From Limosilactobacillus reuteri (GTDB lineage: Bacteria > Bacillota > Bacilli > Lactobacillales > Lactobacillaceae), in assembly GCF_034259105.1 (NCBI RefSeq), contig NZ_CP139478.1, positions 720,001 to 784,000 on the forward strand: 64,000 nt of DNA, read 5' to 3'. Below are positions 14,735 to 25,616 of the stretch, piece after piece. Below the pieces are notes generated by a model. That model was not told the origin of the DNA. It saw nothing but the letters and a program-made list of their open reading frames with translations, and searched no databases. Position numbers and translations under genes: made by a program. The number at the start of each line of letters is the position of its first letter. Within the stretch, counting starts at the first letter, position 1.

Positions 14735-16893
14735 TGAATAAGAAGCCACAACGAACGAAAAATAGGGGACATAGAGAAAACCGAGGGACCTTTGGCAAAT
14801 GGCTCTTTCTAATCACGGTTGGATTGTTTACCTTATTTATCGTTCGTTTTGCGTATATCGCAATAAATAAAGATGTTCAACATGTTAACTTACGGTCACA
14901 AGCGGAGCAAATTTATACCCAGCAGCGAATTATTCAAGCACGACGGGGTGATATTTATGATTCAGAAGGAAACCCCTTGGCAACTGATACAAGTAAATAT
15001 ACCCTCTATGCTGTCTTAGATCGAACCCAAAAGTCTTCTGATGGTAAACCATTATATGTAAAAGATCGGAAAAAAACTGCCAAGGTACTATCACAGTATA
15101 TTGACCTGACACCAAAGCAAATTGAAAAGATCCTTAAACCAAAGGGGCAAGCCTACCAAGTTGAATTTGGAAATGCTGGAAGCAACCTTTCTGTTTCAAC
15201 GATGCAGAAGATCAAGAATCGGCACTTGCCAGGAATTAATTTTATTGCGACTCCAGCACGTCAATATCCAGAAGGCGAATTTGCTTCTCAAATAATTGGG
15301 ATGGCAACTCCTAAAGTTAAAAATGATAATGGAACTGAAGAGACCAATTTAGTGGGACAATTGGGCTTAGAAGGCTACTTTAATAAACAATTGACGGGAA
15401 TAAATGGGTTGAGAAAGGATAAACAGGACGTCTATGGATACCAGATTGCTAATTCAAAGCAGGTAACTAAAAAAGCCATCAACGGTGATAATATCTATAC
15501 TACCCTTGATTCACAAACACAACATTTTCTCGAAAATAAAGTTAATAAGGTTTACAAAAGTTCTAATGCCAATTCGATGACTGCAGTTGTAATGGAAGCC
15601 AAAACAGGTAAAATTATTGCCGCTACTCAACGACCAACGCTTCACGCAGAAAATAATCCGGTTTGGCGGAATATGCTAGTTCAAGATGCTTATGAACCAG
15701 GATCAGTAATGAAGATCTTGGCATTAGCTGCGGCTATCGATACCGGACATTTTAATCCTAATGCGACCTTTAATTCTGGAACATGGGCCATGGGTGGTGG
15801 AAAAATCACTGATTGGTCAAGTTCTGGTTGGGGAACAATTTCCTATAAAGATGCTTTTGATATGTCTAGTAATGTTGGTTTTGCTCATGTGGAACAGGAC
15901 ATGGGAGCAGAGACATGGATGAAGTATATTAAACGGTTTGGCCTGTTAAAAAAAGTCAATGTTATCGGAATGGGTAACGAGGTTAATGGTTACACTTCAT
16001 TTAAAGGGATTCTTGCTCAGGCAAATACTGCTTTTGGACAGGGAATTACTGTAAATGTTATGCAGATGATGCAAGCGTTTAGTGCTATTGGTAATAATGG
16101 TAAAATGATGAAGCCTTATATTGTTAGCAAAGTTGTAGATGGCAATAGCGGGAAGACAATCCAAAAGGTCAAACCTAAAGTTGTTGGCCACCCAATAAAG
16201 GCATCGACAGCTAAGAAAGTTCTTGGTTACATGCAAGGCGTTGTTTACGATCAAAAGGGACTTGGTCATGATTACCAAATTAAGGGTTACAGAGTTGCCG
16301 GGAAGACCGCGACTGCACAAATTGGTGGAGCTCATGGTTATTCAACTGGTGATACAAACTACCTTTACTCTTTTGCCGGGATGGCACCAGCTAAAAATCC
16401 AAAGTATATTATGTATGTCACTCTTCGCCAACCGCAAAACCTTAAAAAACCAGTAACCAAACAAATTGCCAGTGTCTTTAATCCGACAATGAAAATGTTA
16501 TTGAGCCAACAAAAAGTTGCGGAAAAAGCCAAAAAAAAGGTTATTACAATGCCTAATGTTGTTGGTCAGTCAAGTGATGACGCTAATAAGAAACTATCAG
16601 ATAAAGGAATGCAGGTAATTGTTGTTGGCTCTGGCAAGAAAGTTAAACAACAATCAGCAGTTCCAGACGAACAAGTGCTAACAGATCAACATGTTATTCT
16701 TGACACTGGTGGCGAGTATAAAATGCCAGATATTTCTGGATGGAGTTCTGCGGATGTTCAACAATTAGCTAAGGTTCTTAAGCTAAAAGTAAAAGAAAAC
16801 GGAAACGGTTATGTTACTCAGCAAAGTATTTCACCTGATACAACTATTAAACATGGAACGACTTTAACCGTTCAATATGAAGCTAAAAACTAG
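14734..16893 (+). CDS. pbpX: Class B penicillin-binding protein (PBP2x/FtsI type) with two PASTA domains
   Basis: A 719-residue septal transpeptidase that cross-links new peptidoglycan. A membrane anchor lies at about 24-45 (WLFLITVGLFTLFIVRFAYI), then a dimerisation domain and the transpeptidase domain. The catalytic serine is in SVMK (324-327), the second motif is SSN (378-380), and the third reads KTA (524-526), where KTG or KSG is usual. Two PASTA repeats follow at about 605-719 (MPNVVGQSSDDANKKL, MPDISGWSSADVQQL). The start overlaps the ftsL stop by one base. The dcw position supports the PBP2x/FtsI role. Confidence 0.93.
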   Translation: MNKKPQRTKNRGHRENRGTFGKWLFLITVGLFTLFIVRFAYIAINKDVQHVNLRSQAEQIYTQQRIIQARRGDIYDSEGNPLATDTSKYTLYAVLDRTQKSSDGKPLYVKDRKKTAKVLSQYIDLTPKQIEKILKPKGQAYQVEFGNAGSNLSVSTMQKIKNRHLPGINFIATPARQYPEGEFASQIIGMATPKVKNDNGTEETNLVGQLGLEGYFNKQLTGINGLRKDKQDVYGYQIANSKQVTKKAINGDNIYTTLDSQTQHFLENKVNKVYKSSNANSMTAVVMEAKTGKIIAATQRPTLHAENNPVWRNMLVQDAYEPGSVMKILALAAAIDTGHFNPNATFNSGTWAMGGGKITDWSSSGWGTISYKDAFDMSSNVGFAHVEQDMGAETWMKYIKRFGLLKKVNVIGMGNEVNGYTSFKGILAQANTAFGQGITVNVMQMMQAFSAIGNNGKMMKPYIVSKVVDGNSGKTIQKVKPKVVGHPIKASTAKKVLGYMQGVVYDQKGLGHDYQIKGYRVAGKTATAQIGGAHGYSTGDTNYLYSFAGMAPAKNPKYIMYVTLRQPQNLKKPVTKQIASVFNPTMKMLLSQQKVAEKAKKKVITMPNVVGQSSDDANKKLSDKGMQVIVVGSGKKVKQQSAVPDEQVLTDQHVILDTGGEYKMPDISGWSSADVQQLAKVLKLKVKENGNGYVTQQSISPDTTIKHGTTLTVQYEAKN

Positions 16894-16917
16894 CAGAGAA
16901 ACTAATTGGAGGTAAAT

Positions 16918-17889
16918 ATGAATTTCTTAAGTGCAGTTTTGACTATTCTTAGTTCATTCTTAATTACGTTTTTATTAATGCCCTCGTTAATTAAATATTT
17001 TCGGGCAAAAAAAGAAGGTCAGCAGATTCGTAAAGAAGGTCCTACCTGGCATGCTAAAAAGGCTGGGACGCCAACAATGGGAGGATTATTATTCATCTTC
17101 TCTGCAGTAGTAACAATTTTGTGGGTTGCTGCTTGGCAAGGATTAATTACGAATACGCTGTGGGCACTCCTCTTTGTCCTGGTTGTTTATGGCCTAATTG
17201 GGATGTGGGATGATAGTATTAAAATCTTTCATCATCAAAATGAAGGCTTTAAGCCATGGCAAAAGGCGCTATGCCAGGTATTAGCAGCAATGGTCTTTAC
17301 TGTTATTTACCAGCATGAAGGTTTTCAAATGGGCTTTGGAACAACGCAAATTGGTTGGCTTTACGGTTTGTTTATTATTTTTTGGATCGTCGGCTTTTCC
17401 AATGCCGTTAATTTAACTGATGGACTTGATGGCTTAGTAAGCGGCCTTTCCATTATTTCTTTTGCGGCTTATTTAATTATTGCGTTGGTAAATCTCAATC
17501 AACCAGGTTATCCGGAAATTGCTCTTTTCTGTTTAGCAATGATCGGAACTTTACTAGGTTTCTTCCCTTATAATCATAAGCCCGCTAAGATTTTCATGGG
17601 TGATATGGGATCTTTAGCAATTGGGGCATCTTTAGCCGCTGTTTCATTGTTATTACATCACGAATGGTCTTTATTAGTAATTGGAATCGTTTATGTTTGT
17701 GAAACTGCTAGTGTTATTCTTCAAGTGGCTTCATTCAAAACAACTGGTAAACGAATTTTTAAGATGACTCCAATCCACCATCATTTTGAAATGAGCGGGT
17801 GGAGCGAATGGAAAATTGATATTGTGTTTTGGCTTGTAGGGTTAGTGGCTGCAATTATTGCTGTTACAACAATCTTATTAGTTGGTTAG
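16918..17889 (+). CDS. mraY: Phospho-N-acetylmuramoyl-pentapeptide transferase MraY
   Basis: A 323-residue integral membrane enzyme that joins UDP-MurNAc-pentapeptide to undecaprenyl phosphate, giving lipid I. About ten membrane helices are evident. The family motifs are seen: [39 protein letters not shown] and the histidine-rich [13 protein letters not shown] placed the start at the ATG at 16918, six bases after GGAGG. It lies 24 bases after the PBP gene and 12 before murD. Confidence 0.95.
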   Translation: MNFLSAVLTILSSFLITFLLMPSLIKYFRAKKEGQQIRKEGPTWHAKKAGTPTMGGLLFIFSAVVTILWVAAWQGLITNTLWALLFVLVVYGLIGMWDDSIKIFHHQNEGFKPWQKALCQVLAAMVFTVIYQHEGFQMGFGTTQIGWLYGLFIIFWIVGFSNAVNLTDGLDGLVSGLSIISFAAYLIIALVNLNQPGYPEIALFCLAMIGTLLGFFPYNHKPAKIFMGDMGSLAIGASLAAVSLLLHHEWSLLVIGIVYVCETASVILQVASFKTTGKRIFKMTPIHHHFEMSGWSEWKIDIVFWLVGLVAAIIAVTTILLVG

Positions 17890-17901
17890 GAGCAAAGAGA
17901 A

Positions 17902-19272
17902 ATGAAAAAAATTGATGAATATCAAGGTAAAAAAGTTCTTGTAATGGGTTTCGGAATTAGCGGAATTAATGCGGCCCACTTATTGGAAAAACTTGGTGCA
18001 AATGTTACCGCTAATGATAAAGCAACTCCTAAAAATAACGATATTGTTGATGATTTAGAAGCTGATGGAATCAAGGTAATTACTGGTGATAATCCCATTT
18101 CATTAGCTAATGAAGGTTTCGATGTTGTAGTAAAAAATCCTGGAATTCCTTATGATAATCCATTAGTGGCTGCATTTGTTAAGCAAGGGACACCTATTAT
18201 TACGGAAGCAGAACTAGGATGGCAAATTTTTGATGGTCACCTTGTAAGTGTAACTGGAAGTAATGGGAAGACTACCACAACGACTTTAACCCAACTAATG
18301 ATTGCTGAAAATGCAAAATATCAAGTAAAATATGCAGGTAATATTGGAATTTCCTTTAGTAAAATTGCTGAGGGTTTAGGGCCAGACGATACATTGGTCA
18401 CGGAATTATCTAGTTTCCAATTATTAGGAGCACCAACAATTCATCCGCATATTGCAATTATTACTAACATTTTTTCTAACCATTTAGACTATCATAAGAC
18501 ACGAGAAAACTATATTAATGCAAAGCTTAATATTACCCGGAACCAAACCAAGGATGATTTCTTAGTTATTAACTGGGATCGTGATGAATGGCAAAAGATT
18601 GCCCAGCGTAGTCAAGCTACCATTGTGCCATTTTCTCGTCTCAATAAGAGTCATGAAGGATCTTATGTAGAAGATGGAATGATTTACTGGCGTGGGCAAG
18701 AAGTTATGCCAACCAAAGATATTCGATTGATCGGTCCCCAAAATGTAGAGAATGCGTTGGCAGCAATTGCAGCGGCAAAATTAAGCGGTGTTACAAATGA
18801 TGCAATAAAGAAAGTTTTAACAACATTTAGTGGAGTCCGTCACCGTTTACAATATGTGATGGAATACCAAGAACGACTTTTCTACAATGATTCAAAATCA
18901 ACTGATATTGAAGCCACGGAAGTCGCCTTGCAAGGTTTTGATCGTCCAGTAATTCTTTTGGCGGGTGGTCTTGATCGTGGTTATACCTTTGAACGGTTGG
19001 TTCCGTACTTTAAGAAGCACGTCAAGGCAATGATTGTTTTTGGTGAATGTAAAGATAAAATGAAGGATGCGGGAAATCAAGCTGGGGTTCCAGTAATTGA
19101 AAGTGAAAATGCAATTACTGCGGTACCAGAAGCATGGAAGTTGAGTGAACCAGGAGATGTCATTCTCCTCTCGCCTGCTAATGCTAGTTGGGACCAGTTC
19201 CCGAGCTTTGAAGTTCGTGGTGATAAATTTATTGAAGCAATTGAAGAATTAACAGGAAAGAAGGAACAATAA
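17902..19272 (+). CDS. murD: UDP-N-acetylmuramoyl-L-alanine:D-glutamate ligase MurD
   Basis: A 456-residue cytosolic Mur ligase that adds D-glutamate to UDP-MurNAc-L-alanine. An N-terminal UDP-binding domain starts [17 protein letters not shown]. The ATP loop is [11 protein letters not shown] (about 116-126). The central domain includes [10 protein letters not shown], and the C-terminal domain carries [13 protein letters not shown] and [12 protein letters not shown]. Length is normal. RBS AGGAGCAAAGAGA precedes the ATG. Its stop is directly followed by murG with one base between. Confidence 0.95.
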   Translation: MKKIDEYQGKKVLVMGFGISGINAAHLLEKLGANVTANDKATPKNNDIVDDLEADGIKVITGDNPISLANEGFDVVVKNPGIPYDNPLVAAFVKQGTPIITEAELGWQIFDGHLVSVTGSNGKTTTTTLTQLMIAENAKYQVKYAGNIGISFSKIAEGLGPDDTLVTELSSFQLLGAPTIHPHIAIITNIFSNHLDYHKTRENYINAKLNITRNQTKDDFLVINWDRDEWQKIAQRSQATIVPFSRLNKSHEGSYVEDGMIYWRGQEVMPTKDIRLIGPQNVENALAAIAAAKLSGVTNDAIKKVLTTFSGVRHRLQYVMEYQERLFYNDSKSTDIEATEVALQGFDRPVILLAGGLDRGYTFERLVPYFKKHVKAMIVFGECKDKMKDAGNQAGVPVIESENAITAVPEAWKLSEPGDVILLSPANASWDQFPSFEVRGDKFIEAIEELTGKKEQ

Positions 19273-19273
19273 G

Positions 19274-20386
19274 ATGCGGTTATTGGTATCAGGTGGTGGA
19301 ACTGGTGGTCATATCTACCCGGCATTAGCATTAATCGAACGCTTAAAGCAGGTTGAGCCAGATACTGAAGTGTTATATGTTGGAACAACTCGTGGCCTTG
19401 AGAATAAAATTGTACCGGATGCCGGAATTGAGCTTGAAACAATGCATATACAGGGCTTTAAGCGTTCTCTTTCTCTTGAAAATTTTAAGACAATCTATCT
19501 TTTCTTAAACTCTGTCCATCATGCTAAAAAAATTATTAGTGAGTTTAAGCCTGATGTTGTTTTAGGGACGGGAGGATATGTAAGTGGAGCTGTCCTATAT
19601 GCTGCCGCAAAGAAACATATCCCAACCGTAATTCATGAACAGAATAGCGTTGTTGGCGTAACAAACAAGTTTTTAAGTCGCTATGTTGATCAAATTGCAA
19701 TTGCATTTGAAGCTGCACGCAGTCAATTTCCTGCTGATAAAGTTACAATGGCAGGTAATCCTCGTGCTCAACAGGTAGCAGCTAAAAAAGATAGTGACTT
19801 TTCATGGACCAGTTATGACTTGAAAGATGATGTTCCAACTTTAATGATTTTTGGAGGAAGCCAAGGAGCACCGAAAATCAATAAGACAGTTGTTGACGCT
19901 ATTCCAGAGTTCAATAAGCGTCCTTATCAGGTTATCTTTGCAACTGGTCAAAAACGGTACGATGATGTAAAGAAGCAACTAGCAGAAAGTAATATTAAAC
20001 CGGCTGATAATGTTAAAGTTGTTCCTTACATTAAAGATATGCCGGCTAAAATGCCTCGGGTAGCGGCTTTGGTATCGCGAGCAGGAGCAACCACCATTGC
20101 TGAGGTAACAGCACTCGGAGTTCCTACAATTCTAATTCCTAGTCCGTATGTTACCGCTAACCACCAAGTAAAGAATGCTCAAGCTTTAGTTAAGAACAAT
20201 GCCGGTCTAATGATTACTGAAGACAAATTAGATGCCCGGGCATTACTGACTCAAGCAGATAAGATTATGGAAGATGAAGAAGTACGTAAAGAAATGGCTC
20301 ATGCTGCTGAAAAGATGGGACGGCCAGATGCTGCTGATAGACTAATTAAGATCTTGCATAAGGCAATTGACGAACACGAAAAATAA
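19274..20386 (+). CDS. murG: UDP-GlcNAc:lipid I N-acetylglucosaminyltransferase MurG
   Basis: A 370-residue GT-B fold glycosyltransferase on the inner face of the membrane that converts lipid I to lipid II. The glycine-rich [15 protein letters not shown] opens the protein. [22 protein letters not shown] and the UDP-GlcNAc-binding [11 protein letters not shown] follow, with a further loop [11 protein letters not shown]. The start is one base after the murD stop, and the ribosome site GAAAGGAA lies inside murD, so translation is probably coupled. Confidence 0.95.
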   Translation: MRLLVSGGGTGGHIYPALALIERLKQVEPDTEVLYVGTTRGLENKIVPDAGIELETMHIQGFKRSLSLENFKTIYLFLNSVHHAKKIISEFKPDVVLGTGGYVSGAVLYAAAKKHIPTVIHEQNSVVGVTNKFLSRYVDQIAIAFEAARSQFPADKVTMAGNPRAQQVAAKKDSDFSWTSYDLKDDVPTLMIFGGSQGAPKINKTVVDAIPEFNKRPYQVIFATGQKRYDDVKKQLAESNIKPADNVKVVPYIKDMPAKMPRVAALVSRAGATTIAEVTALGVPTILIPSPYVTANHQVKNAQALVKNNAGLMITEDKLDARALLTQADKIMEDEEVRKEMAHAAEKMGRPDAADRLIKILHKAIDEHEK

Positions 20387-20413
20387 AGTATAGATTAGGA
20401 AGGGGGAGAAAAG

Positions 20414-21262
20414 ATGTTGGATGATAGATCAGCAATTGAGCATCATAAATATTCACAGCGGCTAACTGAATTAGAAAAGCGAAGTGCTGCTGCTCAACAG
20501 CGACAACAGCAAAGAAAGCCCTCGAAAACTCATGTTGGTAATAAGATTCGTGGGATTAAGATTAAGCGCTATGTTTCTAATGGCGAGCGGGTCTTAAAAT
20601 TAGTTGTATTATTCAGTGTTATTCTCCTCTTTATGCTTTATATTATTTCTCCCTTGAGCAAAATTACCACGGTTCATGTAACTGGTAATCATGATTTAAC
20701 TAAAGAACAAGTAGAAAAAAACACAAATATTTATCCAGGACGGTTTATTTGGGGCGTTTATCTTGCTCGTCATCAACTCACTAAACAAGCTATTCGCAAA
20801 AATCCTCAAATAAAAGATTTAAGGATCAAGGTAACCGGTCCCCAGTCTCTGCAAATATCTGTAAAAGAAAATGCGCTTTTAGGAACAGCGGTGATGAATA
20901 ATGATACATACGCTGTTTTAGCTGACGGCCAATTACAGCGAACAAAAAATGCTGATAATGGTATTGCTTATAAACGTTTTGATGGTCATAAAAATGTTCT
21001 TGCTACAACGGCCGCTCAGCTAGGGAAGTTGAAACCGGCAATAAGAAATGGTATTTCAAGCGTGAGTTATCAACCTACTAAAGAGTATCCAGATCGCGTT
21101 ATTATTTATATGCGTGATGGTAATACAGTTTATGGCGACTTAAATACTATCGGGGATAAAATGGGATATTACCCTGCAATTGCAGCAAGTATGAAAAATA
21201 AGGGGATTATAGATCTTCAAGTCGGAGCTTATTCTTATGACTATGGATCTAAGGATAAATGA
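20414..21262 (+). CDS. divIB: Cell division protein DivIB/FtsQ
   Basis: A 282-residue bitopic divisome protein. The cytoplasmic N-terminus is basic (to about residue 70). One membrane helix (VLKLVVLFSVILLFMLYIIS) follows, then a POTRA domain starting ITTVHVTGNHDLTKEQV and a beta domain. DivIB forms a complex with FtsL and DivIC. It is the last gene of the first cluster part; a 120-base gap with a probable promoter separates it from ftsA. RBS GAAGGGGGAG precedes the ATG. Confidence 0.92.
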   Translation: MLDDRSAIEHHKYSQRLTELEKRSAAAQQRQQQRKPSKTHVGNKIRGIKIKRYVSNGERVLKLVVLFSVILLFMLYIISPLSKITTVHVTGNHDLTKEQVEKNTNIYPGRFIWGVYLARHQLTKQAIRKNPQIKDLRIKVTGPQSLQISVKENALLGTAVMNNDTYAVLADGQLQRTKNADNGIAYKRFDGHKNVLATTAAQLGKLKPAIRNGISSVSYQPTKEYPDRVIIYMRDGNTVYGDLNTIGDKMGYYPAIAASMKNKGIIDLQVGAYSYDYGSKDK

Positions 21263-21309
21263 TTTTGTGAAAAACCTTGATAATTCCCTTTTTTGTCATT
21301 GTTTATCTG

Positions 21310-21318
21310 TGGTAAAAT
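21310..21318 (+). promoter_or_regulatory. Extended -10 promoter of ftsA-ftsZ
   Basis: TGGTAAAAT lies 65 bases before ftsA, with no good -35 (T-rich stretch near 21289-21294). It allows the ftsA-ftsZ pair to be expressed separately from the upstream wall-synthesis genes. Confidence 0.5.
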
Positions 21319-21382
21319 TCTTATATAGGTTAAAAATACAATTAATTTAATTAATGATAGTCTTAGGAGGGTTCCTTTTAGA

Positions 21383-22756
21383 ATGAATAATTCAGAAGTA
21401 TACGTTGGATTAGATATTGGAACCACCTCGATCAAGGCACTGGTGTGTGAAAGTGTTAAGGGTCAGTTGAAAGTTATTGGTGTTGGTGTAGAACGATCGG
21501 CAGGATTAAACCGAGGAGTTATTGTCGACATTGATAAAACCGCCCAGGCAATTTTGGCGGCGGTAGCACAGGCCGAGGAAAAGTCCAACGTAGAGATTCA
21601 AAGTGTTGTAGTTGGCTTACCGGCAAATTACTTACAAATGCAACGAGTACACGGTATGATAACGATTGCAACAAGAGGACAATCAAGAGAGATTGTTAAC
21701 CAAGACGTAATTGACGTTGCTCGTGAAGCATTGACGCAAAGTATTCCCCCCGAGCGGGAAATAATTGATTTAATTCCAACAGAATTTACTGTTGATGGCT
21801 TTTCTGGTATTAAGGACCCCCGTGGAATGGTTGGTGTCCGTTTAGAAATGAAGGCCACCTTGTATACAGGACCTAAGACCATTATTCATAATACAAAAAA
21901 GGCAGTTCAACAGGCAGGATATGACATTAAAGATTTTGTTATTACGCCGATCGCAACAGACTTTAACCTCCTTAATGATGGGGAGCAAGATTTTGGTACT
22001 GTTGTTATTGATTTAGGTGGTGGTCAAACAACGACCAGTATTATTCATGATCATCAATTAAAGTATACTTATGTTGATCCTGAAGGTGGGAAATACATTA
22101 CTAAAGATATTTCTACGGTCATGAATACATCATTAAAAAACGCTGAACAACTTAAGCTAAATCATGGATATGCTATGGCATCCTTAGCCGATGAAGATGT
22201 CCAAGTTGACGTTAATGTTGTTGGCCAAAATGATCCTGTCCAATATTCAGAGCAGTATTTATCAGAAATAATTGAAGCACGAGTACGGCAAATTTTTGAT
22301 CGTATTCAGGATAAACTTAAGGCTATTCATGCCCCTGAATTACCGGGAGGAGTAGTCTTGATTGGTGGAGTGGCTGCTCTGCCAGGAGTTAAGGAACTTG
22401 CTGAACAGTACTTTACTGGTAATATTAAGGTGAATGTTCCAGAACAAATGGGCATTCGTCACCCTCGCTATGCAGTTAGTTTAGCTTTGGGGATGTATGA
22501 AAATCAGTTATCAGATATTGATCGATTAATTAAGCAAACCGTTCAACGAATTGATACAATTAAGAGTCCCCATGAAGAAAAAAGACAAGCTGTTAATCAG
22601 CCACGTCAACAATGGACTGAAAAATCTGATAAATTACAACGTTCACAGCTAGAAGCACAGCAGCAACCAGTTACTGAAGAGCCAGCGCCAAAGAAGAAAA
22701 AGCAAAACGGCCTAAGTAATCGGTTTAAAAACATTTTTAATAATTTATTTGACTAA
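21383..22756 (+). CDS. ftsA: Cell division protein FtsA
   Basis: A 457-residue actin-like ATPase that tethers FtsZ filaments to the membrane. It has the N-terminal phosphate loop [14 protein letters not shown], the SHS2/1C subdomain, a second phosphate loop [13 protein letters not shown] and an adenosine motif near [11 protein letters not shown]. After a polar Gln-rich linker (about 380-435) the C-terminus ends in an amphipathic, basic helix ([14 protein letters not shown]), the membrane-targeting sequence. RBS TAGGAGGG precedes the ATG by about 10 bases. ftsZ follows 17 bases later. Confidence 0.95.
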   Translation: MNNSEVYVGLDIGTTSIKALVCESVKGQLKVIGVGVERSAGLNRGVIVDIDKTAQAILAAVAQAEEKSNVEIQSVVVGLPANYLQMQRVHGMITIATRGQSREIVNQDVIDVAREALTQSIPPEREIIDLIPTEFTVDGFSGIKDPRGMVGVRLEMKATLYTGPKTIIHNTKKAVQQAGYDIKDFVITPIATDFNLLNDGEQDFGTVVIDLGGGQTTTSIIHDHQLKYTYVDPEGGKYITKDISTVMNTSLKNAEQLKLNHGYAMASLADEDVQVDVNVVGQNDPVQYSEQYLSEIIEARVRQIFDRIQDKLKAIHAPELPGGVVLIGGVAALPGVKELAEQYFTGNIKVNVPEQMGIRHPRYAVSLALGMYENQLSDIDRLIKQTVQRIDTIKSPHEEKRQAVNQPRQQWTEKSDKLQRSQLEAQQQPVTEEPAPKKKKQNGLSNRFKNIFNNLFD

Positions 22757-22773
22757 TTTGGAGGAATACTGCT

Positions 22774-24021
22774 ATGGATAACGAAACGTTCGCTAACGAC
22801 AACCAATTTGCGGAAGCGCAAATCAAAGTAATTGGTGTTGGTGGAGCTGGCGGTAATGCCGTCAACCGAATGATCACTGAAAAAGTACAAGGTGTTGACT
22901 TTATTGTTGCTAACACCGACCTACAAGCATTAAATAATTCTCAAGCAACAACTAAGATCCGCTTAGGACCTAAATTGACAAAAGGATTAGGTGCTGGTTC
23001 AAATCCAGAAGTAGGAGAAAAAGCTGCCCAAGAAAGTGAAGAACAAATTAAAAAAGCTCTTGAAGGCGCAGATATGGTCTTCATTACAGCCGGAATGGGT
23101 GGTGGAACTGGTACCGGAGCAGCTCCAGTTGTAGCTAAGCTTGCTAAAGATAGTGGAGCATTAACTGTTGGTGTTGTGACTCGTCCGTTCTCATTTGAAG
23201 GACCGCGTCGAGCACGCTATGCTGCAGAAGGACTTGAAAAGTTAAAGTCAAATGTTGATACTTTAATTATCGTTGCTAATAATCGCTTATTGGAGATGAT
23301 TGATAAGAAGACACCAATGATGGAAGCATTTAAAGAAGCCGATAATGTTCTTCGTCAAGGTGTGCAAGGTATTTCAGACTTAATTGTTACTCCAGGTTAC
23401 ATCAACCTTGACTTTGCTGATATTAAGACATTGATGTCTAATCAAGGTTCTGCCTTAATGGGGGTTGGTGCTTCTACTGGTGAAAACCGTGCTACTGAAG
23501 CAACTAAGAAGGCTATTTCTTCTCCATTACTTGAAGTGTCAATTGATGGTGCTCAACATGTCTTGATGGATATTACTGGTGGTAAAGACTTATCAATGTT
23601 TGAAGCTCAAGAAGCATCTGATGTGATTAAACAAGCTGCTGGAACTAACGTTGATATTTCATTTGGTATGTCCTTAAATGAATCAATGGGCGATGAAGTT
23701 CGCGTTACTGTAATTGCTACTGGAATTGATAAGAAAAAGAAAATTCAACAACAAAAGCCAGCGGAAAAAGAAGCACCACGAGTAACTCGGTCTATTCCAC
23801 AAGAAGAACAACCCGTTGAACAACCAAAGCAACGAGATCCTTTTGATGGTTGGAATGATCCAACAGCCGATACAAGTAACCAATCAAGAAATTCTGATAA
23901 CGAATTTTCTCACGTTACTAAGCCAGAATTTAACGTATTTAACGATGATGCGGCTAATACGGATGACAATGATGATACTAACTTATCGACTCCACCGTTC
24001 TTCAAGAATCGTCGTAAGTAA
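22774..24021 (+). CDS. ftsZ: Cell division GTPase FtsZ
   Basis: A 415-residue tubulin-like GTPase that polymerises into the Z-ring. [15 protein letters not shown] binds nucleotide, and the tubulin signature is [13 protein letters not shown] (about 109-121). The T7 loop contains NLDFADI. The core ends near residue 320, followed by a variable acidic/polar linker and the conserved C-terminal peptide [10 protein letters not shown] that binds FtsA and SepF. The downstream gene sepF encodes such a partner. RBS GGAGGAATACTGCT precedes the ATG. Confidence 0.97.
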   Translation: MDNETFANDNQFAEAQIKVIGVGGAGGNAVNRMITEKVQGVDFIVANTDLQALNNSQATTKIRLGPKLTKGLGAGSNPEVGEKAAQESEEQIKKALEGADMVFITAGMGGGTGTGAAPVVAKLAKDSGALTVGVVTRPFSFEGPRRARYAAEGLEKLKSNVDTLIIVANNRLLEMIDKKTPMMEAFKEADNVLRQGVQGISDLIVTPGYINLDFADIKTLMSNQGSALMGVGASTGENRATEATKKAISSPLLEVSIDGAQHVLMDITGGKDLSMFEAQEASDVIKQAAGTNVDISFGMSLNESMGDEVRVTVIATGIDKKKKIQQQKPAEKEAPRVTRSIPQEEQPVEQPKQRDPFDGWNDPTADTSNQSRNSDNEFSHVTKPEFNVFNDDAANTDDNDDTNLSTPPFFKNRRK

Positions 24022-24031
24022 ATAATTTAGC

Positions 24032-24061
24032 AAAAAGGTGGATTTTTTAATCCGCCTTTTT
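24032..24061 (+). terminator. Hairpin/attenuator between ftsZ and sepF
   Basis: AAAAAGGTGGATT pairs with AATCCGCCTTTTT across a 4-nt loop (one G-U pair). It has terminator form but stands inside the cluster, so it would lower expression of sepF and the genes behind it. Confidence 0.7.
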
Positions 24062-24091
24062 CTGTTTAGACCTATTAAGGAGGGTAATACA

Positions 24092-24508
24092 ATGGCAGCA
24101 AATTTTTTAAAAAGCCTATTTGGTGAAGAAGACATTGATGAACAAGATGGTCTCTATGAAACAAGTGAGCAAGTTTCAACGCCAGCAAACACAAGCAACA
24201 AAGTAGTTTCAATTAATAGCGGGCGGCTTAACCAAATGAGCCAGATTTCCTTATACGAACCCCGTCTTTATGCAGATGTAAAGCAGATCGCATCCCAATT
24301 ATTAGAAGGACATGCGGTGATCGTTAATTTCACTCAAATGGATACAAATGTTGCAGCACGGTTAGTAGACTTCTTAAATGGCACCGTTTTTGCAATTGAT
24401 GGTGAAATGAAACGGATCGGAAAGGAAATTTTCCTCTGCACCCCTAAAAACTATGAAATCTCAGGTAGTTTAACGAGTAATCTAAAAAATGATGGTGATA
24501 AATTTTAA
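24092..24508 (+). CDS. sepF: Cell division protein SepF
   Basis: A 138-residue FtsZ-bundling and membrane-anchoring protein that acts in parallel with FtsA. The N-terminus ([13 protein letters not shown]) is an amphipathic helix for membrane binding. The core from about residue 50 contains [20 protein letters not shown] and [20 protein letters not shown]. The C-terminal part ends [13 protein letters not shown]. The ATG at 24092 is placed by AAGGAGGG; an in-frame TTG further upstream lies inside the hairpin and is not credible. Position after ftsZ is conserved in Firmicutes. Confidence 0.95.
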   Translation: MAANFLKSLFGEEDIDEQDGLYETSEQVSTPANTSNKVVSINSGRLNQMSQISLYEPRLYADVKQIASQLLEGHAVIVNFTQMDTNVAARLVDFLNGTVFAIDGEMKRIGKEIFLCTPKNYEISGSLTSNLKNDGDKF

Positions 24509-24526
24509 TTACTAAAAGGAGTTAAT

Positions 24527-24787
24527 ATGATCGCATTTTTATTATGGGCTCTTAATCAATTAGTTGATGCTTATATTTTAGTGATAGTTGTGTGGTGCAT
24601 TATGTCATGGTTCCCTAATGCACGTAATTCACGACTCGGTGATGTTATCAATCGGTTGGTAGAACCTTATATGCATTGGTTTGATTTTATTCCTCCAATC
24701 GGTGGGATAAGTTTTGCGCCGATGATCGCTATCCTTGTACTATATTTTGTTCAGGCAGGATTAGCACATATAGCAGCAATCATTTAA
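24527..24787 (+). CDS. YggT-family membrane protein
   Basis: An 86-residue protein with two hydrophobic helices joined by a loop containing SWFPNARNSRLGDVINRLVEPYM, the YggT signature. YggT proteins sit in Firmicute division clusters between sepF and ylmH; a role in division or in osmotic/ion homeostasis has been suggested but the activity is not defined. RBS AAAGGAG precedes the ATG. The gene follows sepF by 18 bases. Confidence 0.9.
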   Translation: MIAFLLWALNQLVDAYILVIVVWCIMSWFPNARNSRLGDVINRLVEPYMHWFDFIPPIGGISFAPMIAILVLYFVQAGLAHIAAII

Positions 24788-24809
24788 TTAATACTAAGAG
24801 GAAGTAAAT

Positions 24810-25595
24810 TTGAGCGAAGATAATATTAAACAGCATTTTCGTCCGGATGAAGCTACCCTTATTGACCAAGCAAATGACTGGGTAGCCACTGCAGAAGGTC
24901 AATATCGCCCTGTCCTCACTCCTTTTTTAAATCCACGTGAACGTTTTATTGTCCAAACGATTGTTAATCGAAATAACAATGTTAAAATAACAATGTATGG
25001 TGGTTGGCAAGGAGCAGAAATGCAACGAGTTCTAATTTATCCGCCTTATTATGAACCCTCTATCGAAGACTTTGCTTTACAGGCTTTAGAGATAAACTAT
25101 CCTGTTAAGTTTTCAGAACTTCATCATCGGCAAATTATGGGAACATTGATTGGTGAAGGGATGGAGCGGAATGCATTTGGTGATATTTTAACTGATGGGG
25201 CGCATTGGCAAGTGATCGTAACGAAACCAATGGCAGAGTATTTACGGAAAAACGTTGAGCACGTTGGTCGAATTAAGGTTAAATGGATTCCGATCGCAAC
25301 AGAAGCAGTGGTAACACCTAAAGAGGAATGGGTACCGATAGTTACAACGGTTTCATCACTACGGTTAGATGTTGTGATCGCTGCAGGCTTTAATTATTCA
25401 CGAAACCGGGCAAAGCAATTAATAGAGCATGGTCAAGTTCGATTAAACTGGGAAGAGATTGATCGTCCAGATTATCAAATTGTGGTTCATGATTTGATAT
25501 CTGTACGTCATGGTGGTCGCCTCAGAATCGATATGACTAATGGGAAAACAAAAAAAGATAAAGAAAGAATTACCATTTCAGTTGTAAATGCGTAA
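24810..25595 (+). CDS. ylmH: S4-domain RNA-binding protein YlmH
   Basis: A 261-residue protein with an N-terminal alpha/beta region (NPRERFIVQTIVNR, GAEMQRVLIYPPY) and a C-terminal S4 RNA-binding domain from about residue 185 (SSLRLDVVIAAGFNYSRNRA, then GQVRLNWEEID). YlmH is thought to help ribosomes with stalled or damaged translation complexes and is genetically tied to division through gene order. The start is a TTG at 24810 after GAGGAAG. It lies 22 bases after yggT. Confidence 0.9.
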   Translation: MSEDNIKQHFRPDEATLIDQANDWVATAEGQYRPVLTPFLNPRERFIVQTIVNRNNNVKITMYGGWQGAEMQRVLIYPPYYEPSIEDFALQALEINYPVKFSELHHRQIMGTLIGEGMERNAFGDILTDGAHWQVIVTKPMAEYLRKNVEHVGRIKVKWIPIATEAVVTPKEEWVPIVTTVSSLRLDVVIAAGFNYSRNRAKQLIEHGQVRLNWEEIDRPDYQIVVHDLISVRHGGRLRIDMTNGKTKKDKERITISVVNA

Positions 25596-25616
25596 TTTGA
25601 ATGGAGGAATTTACTC

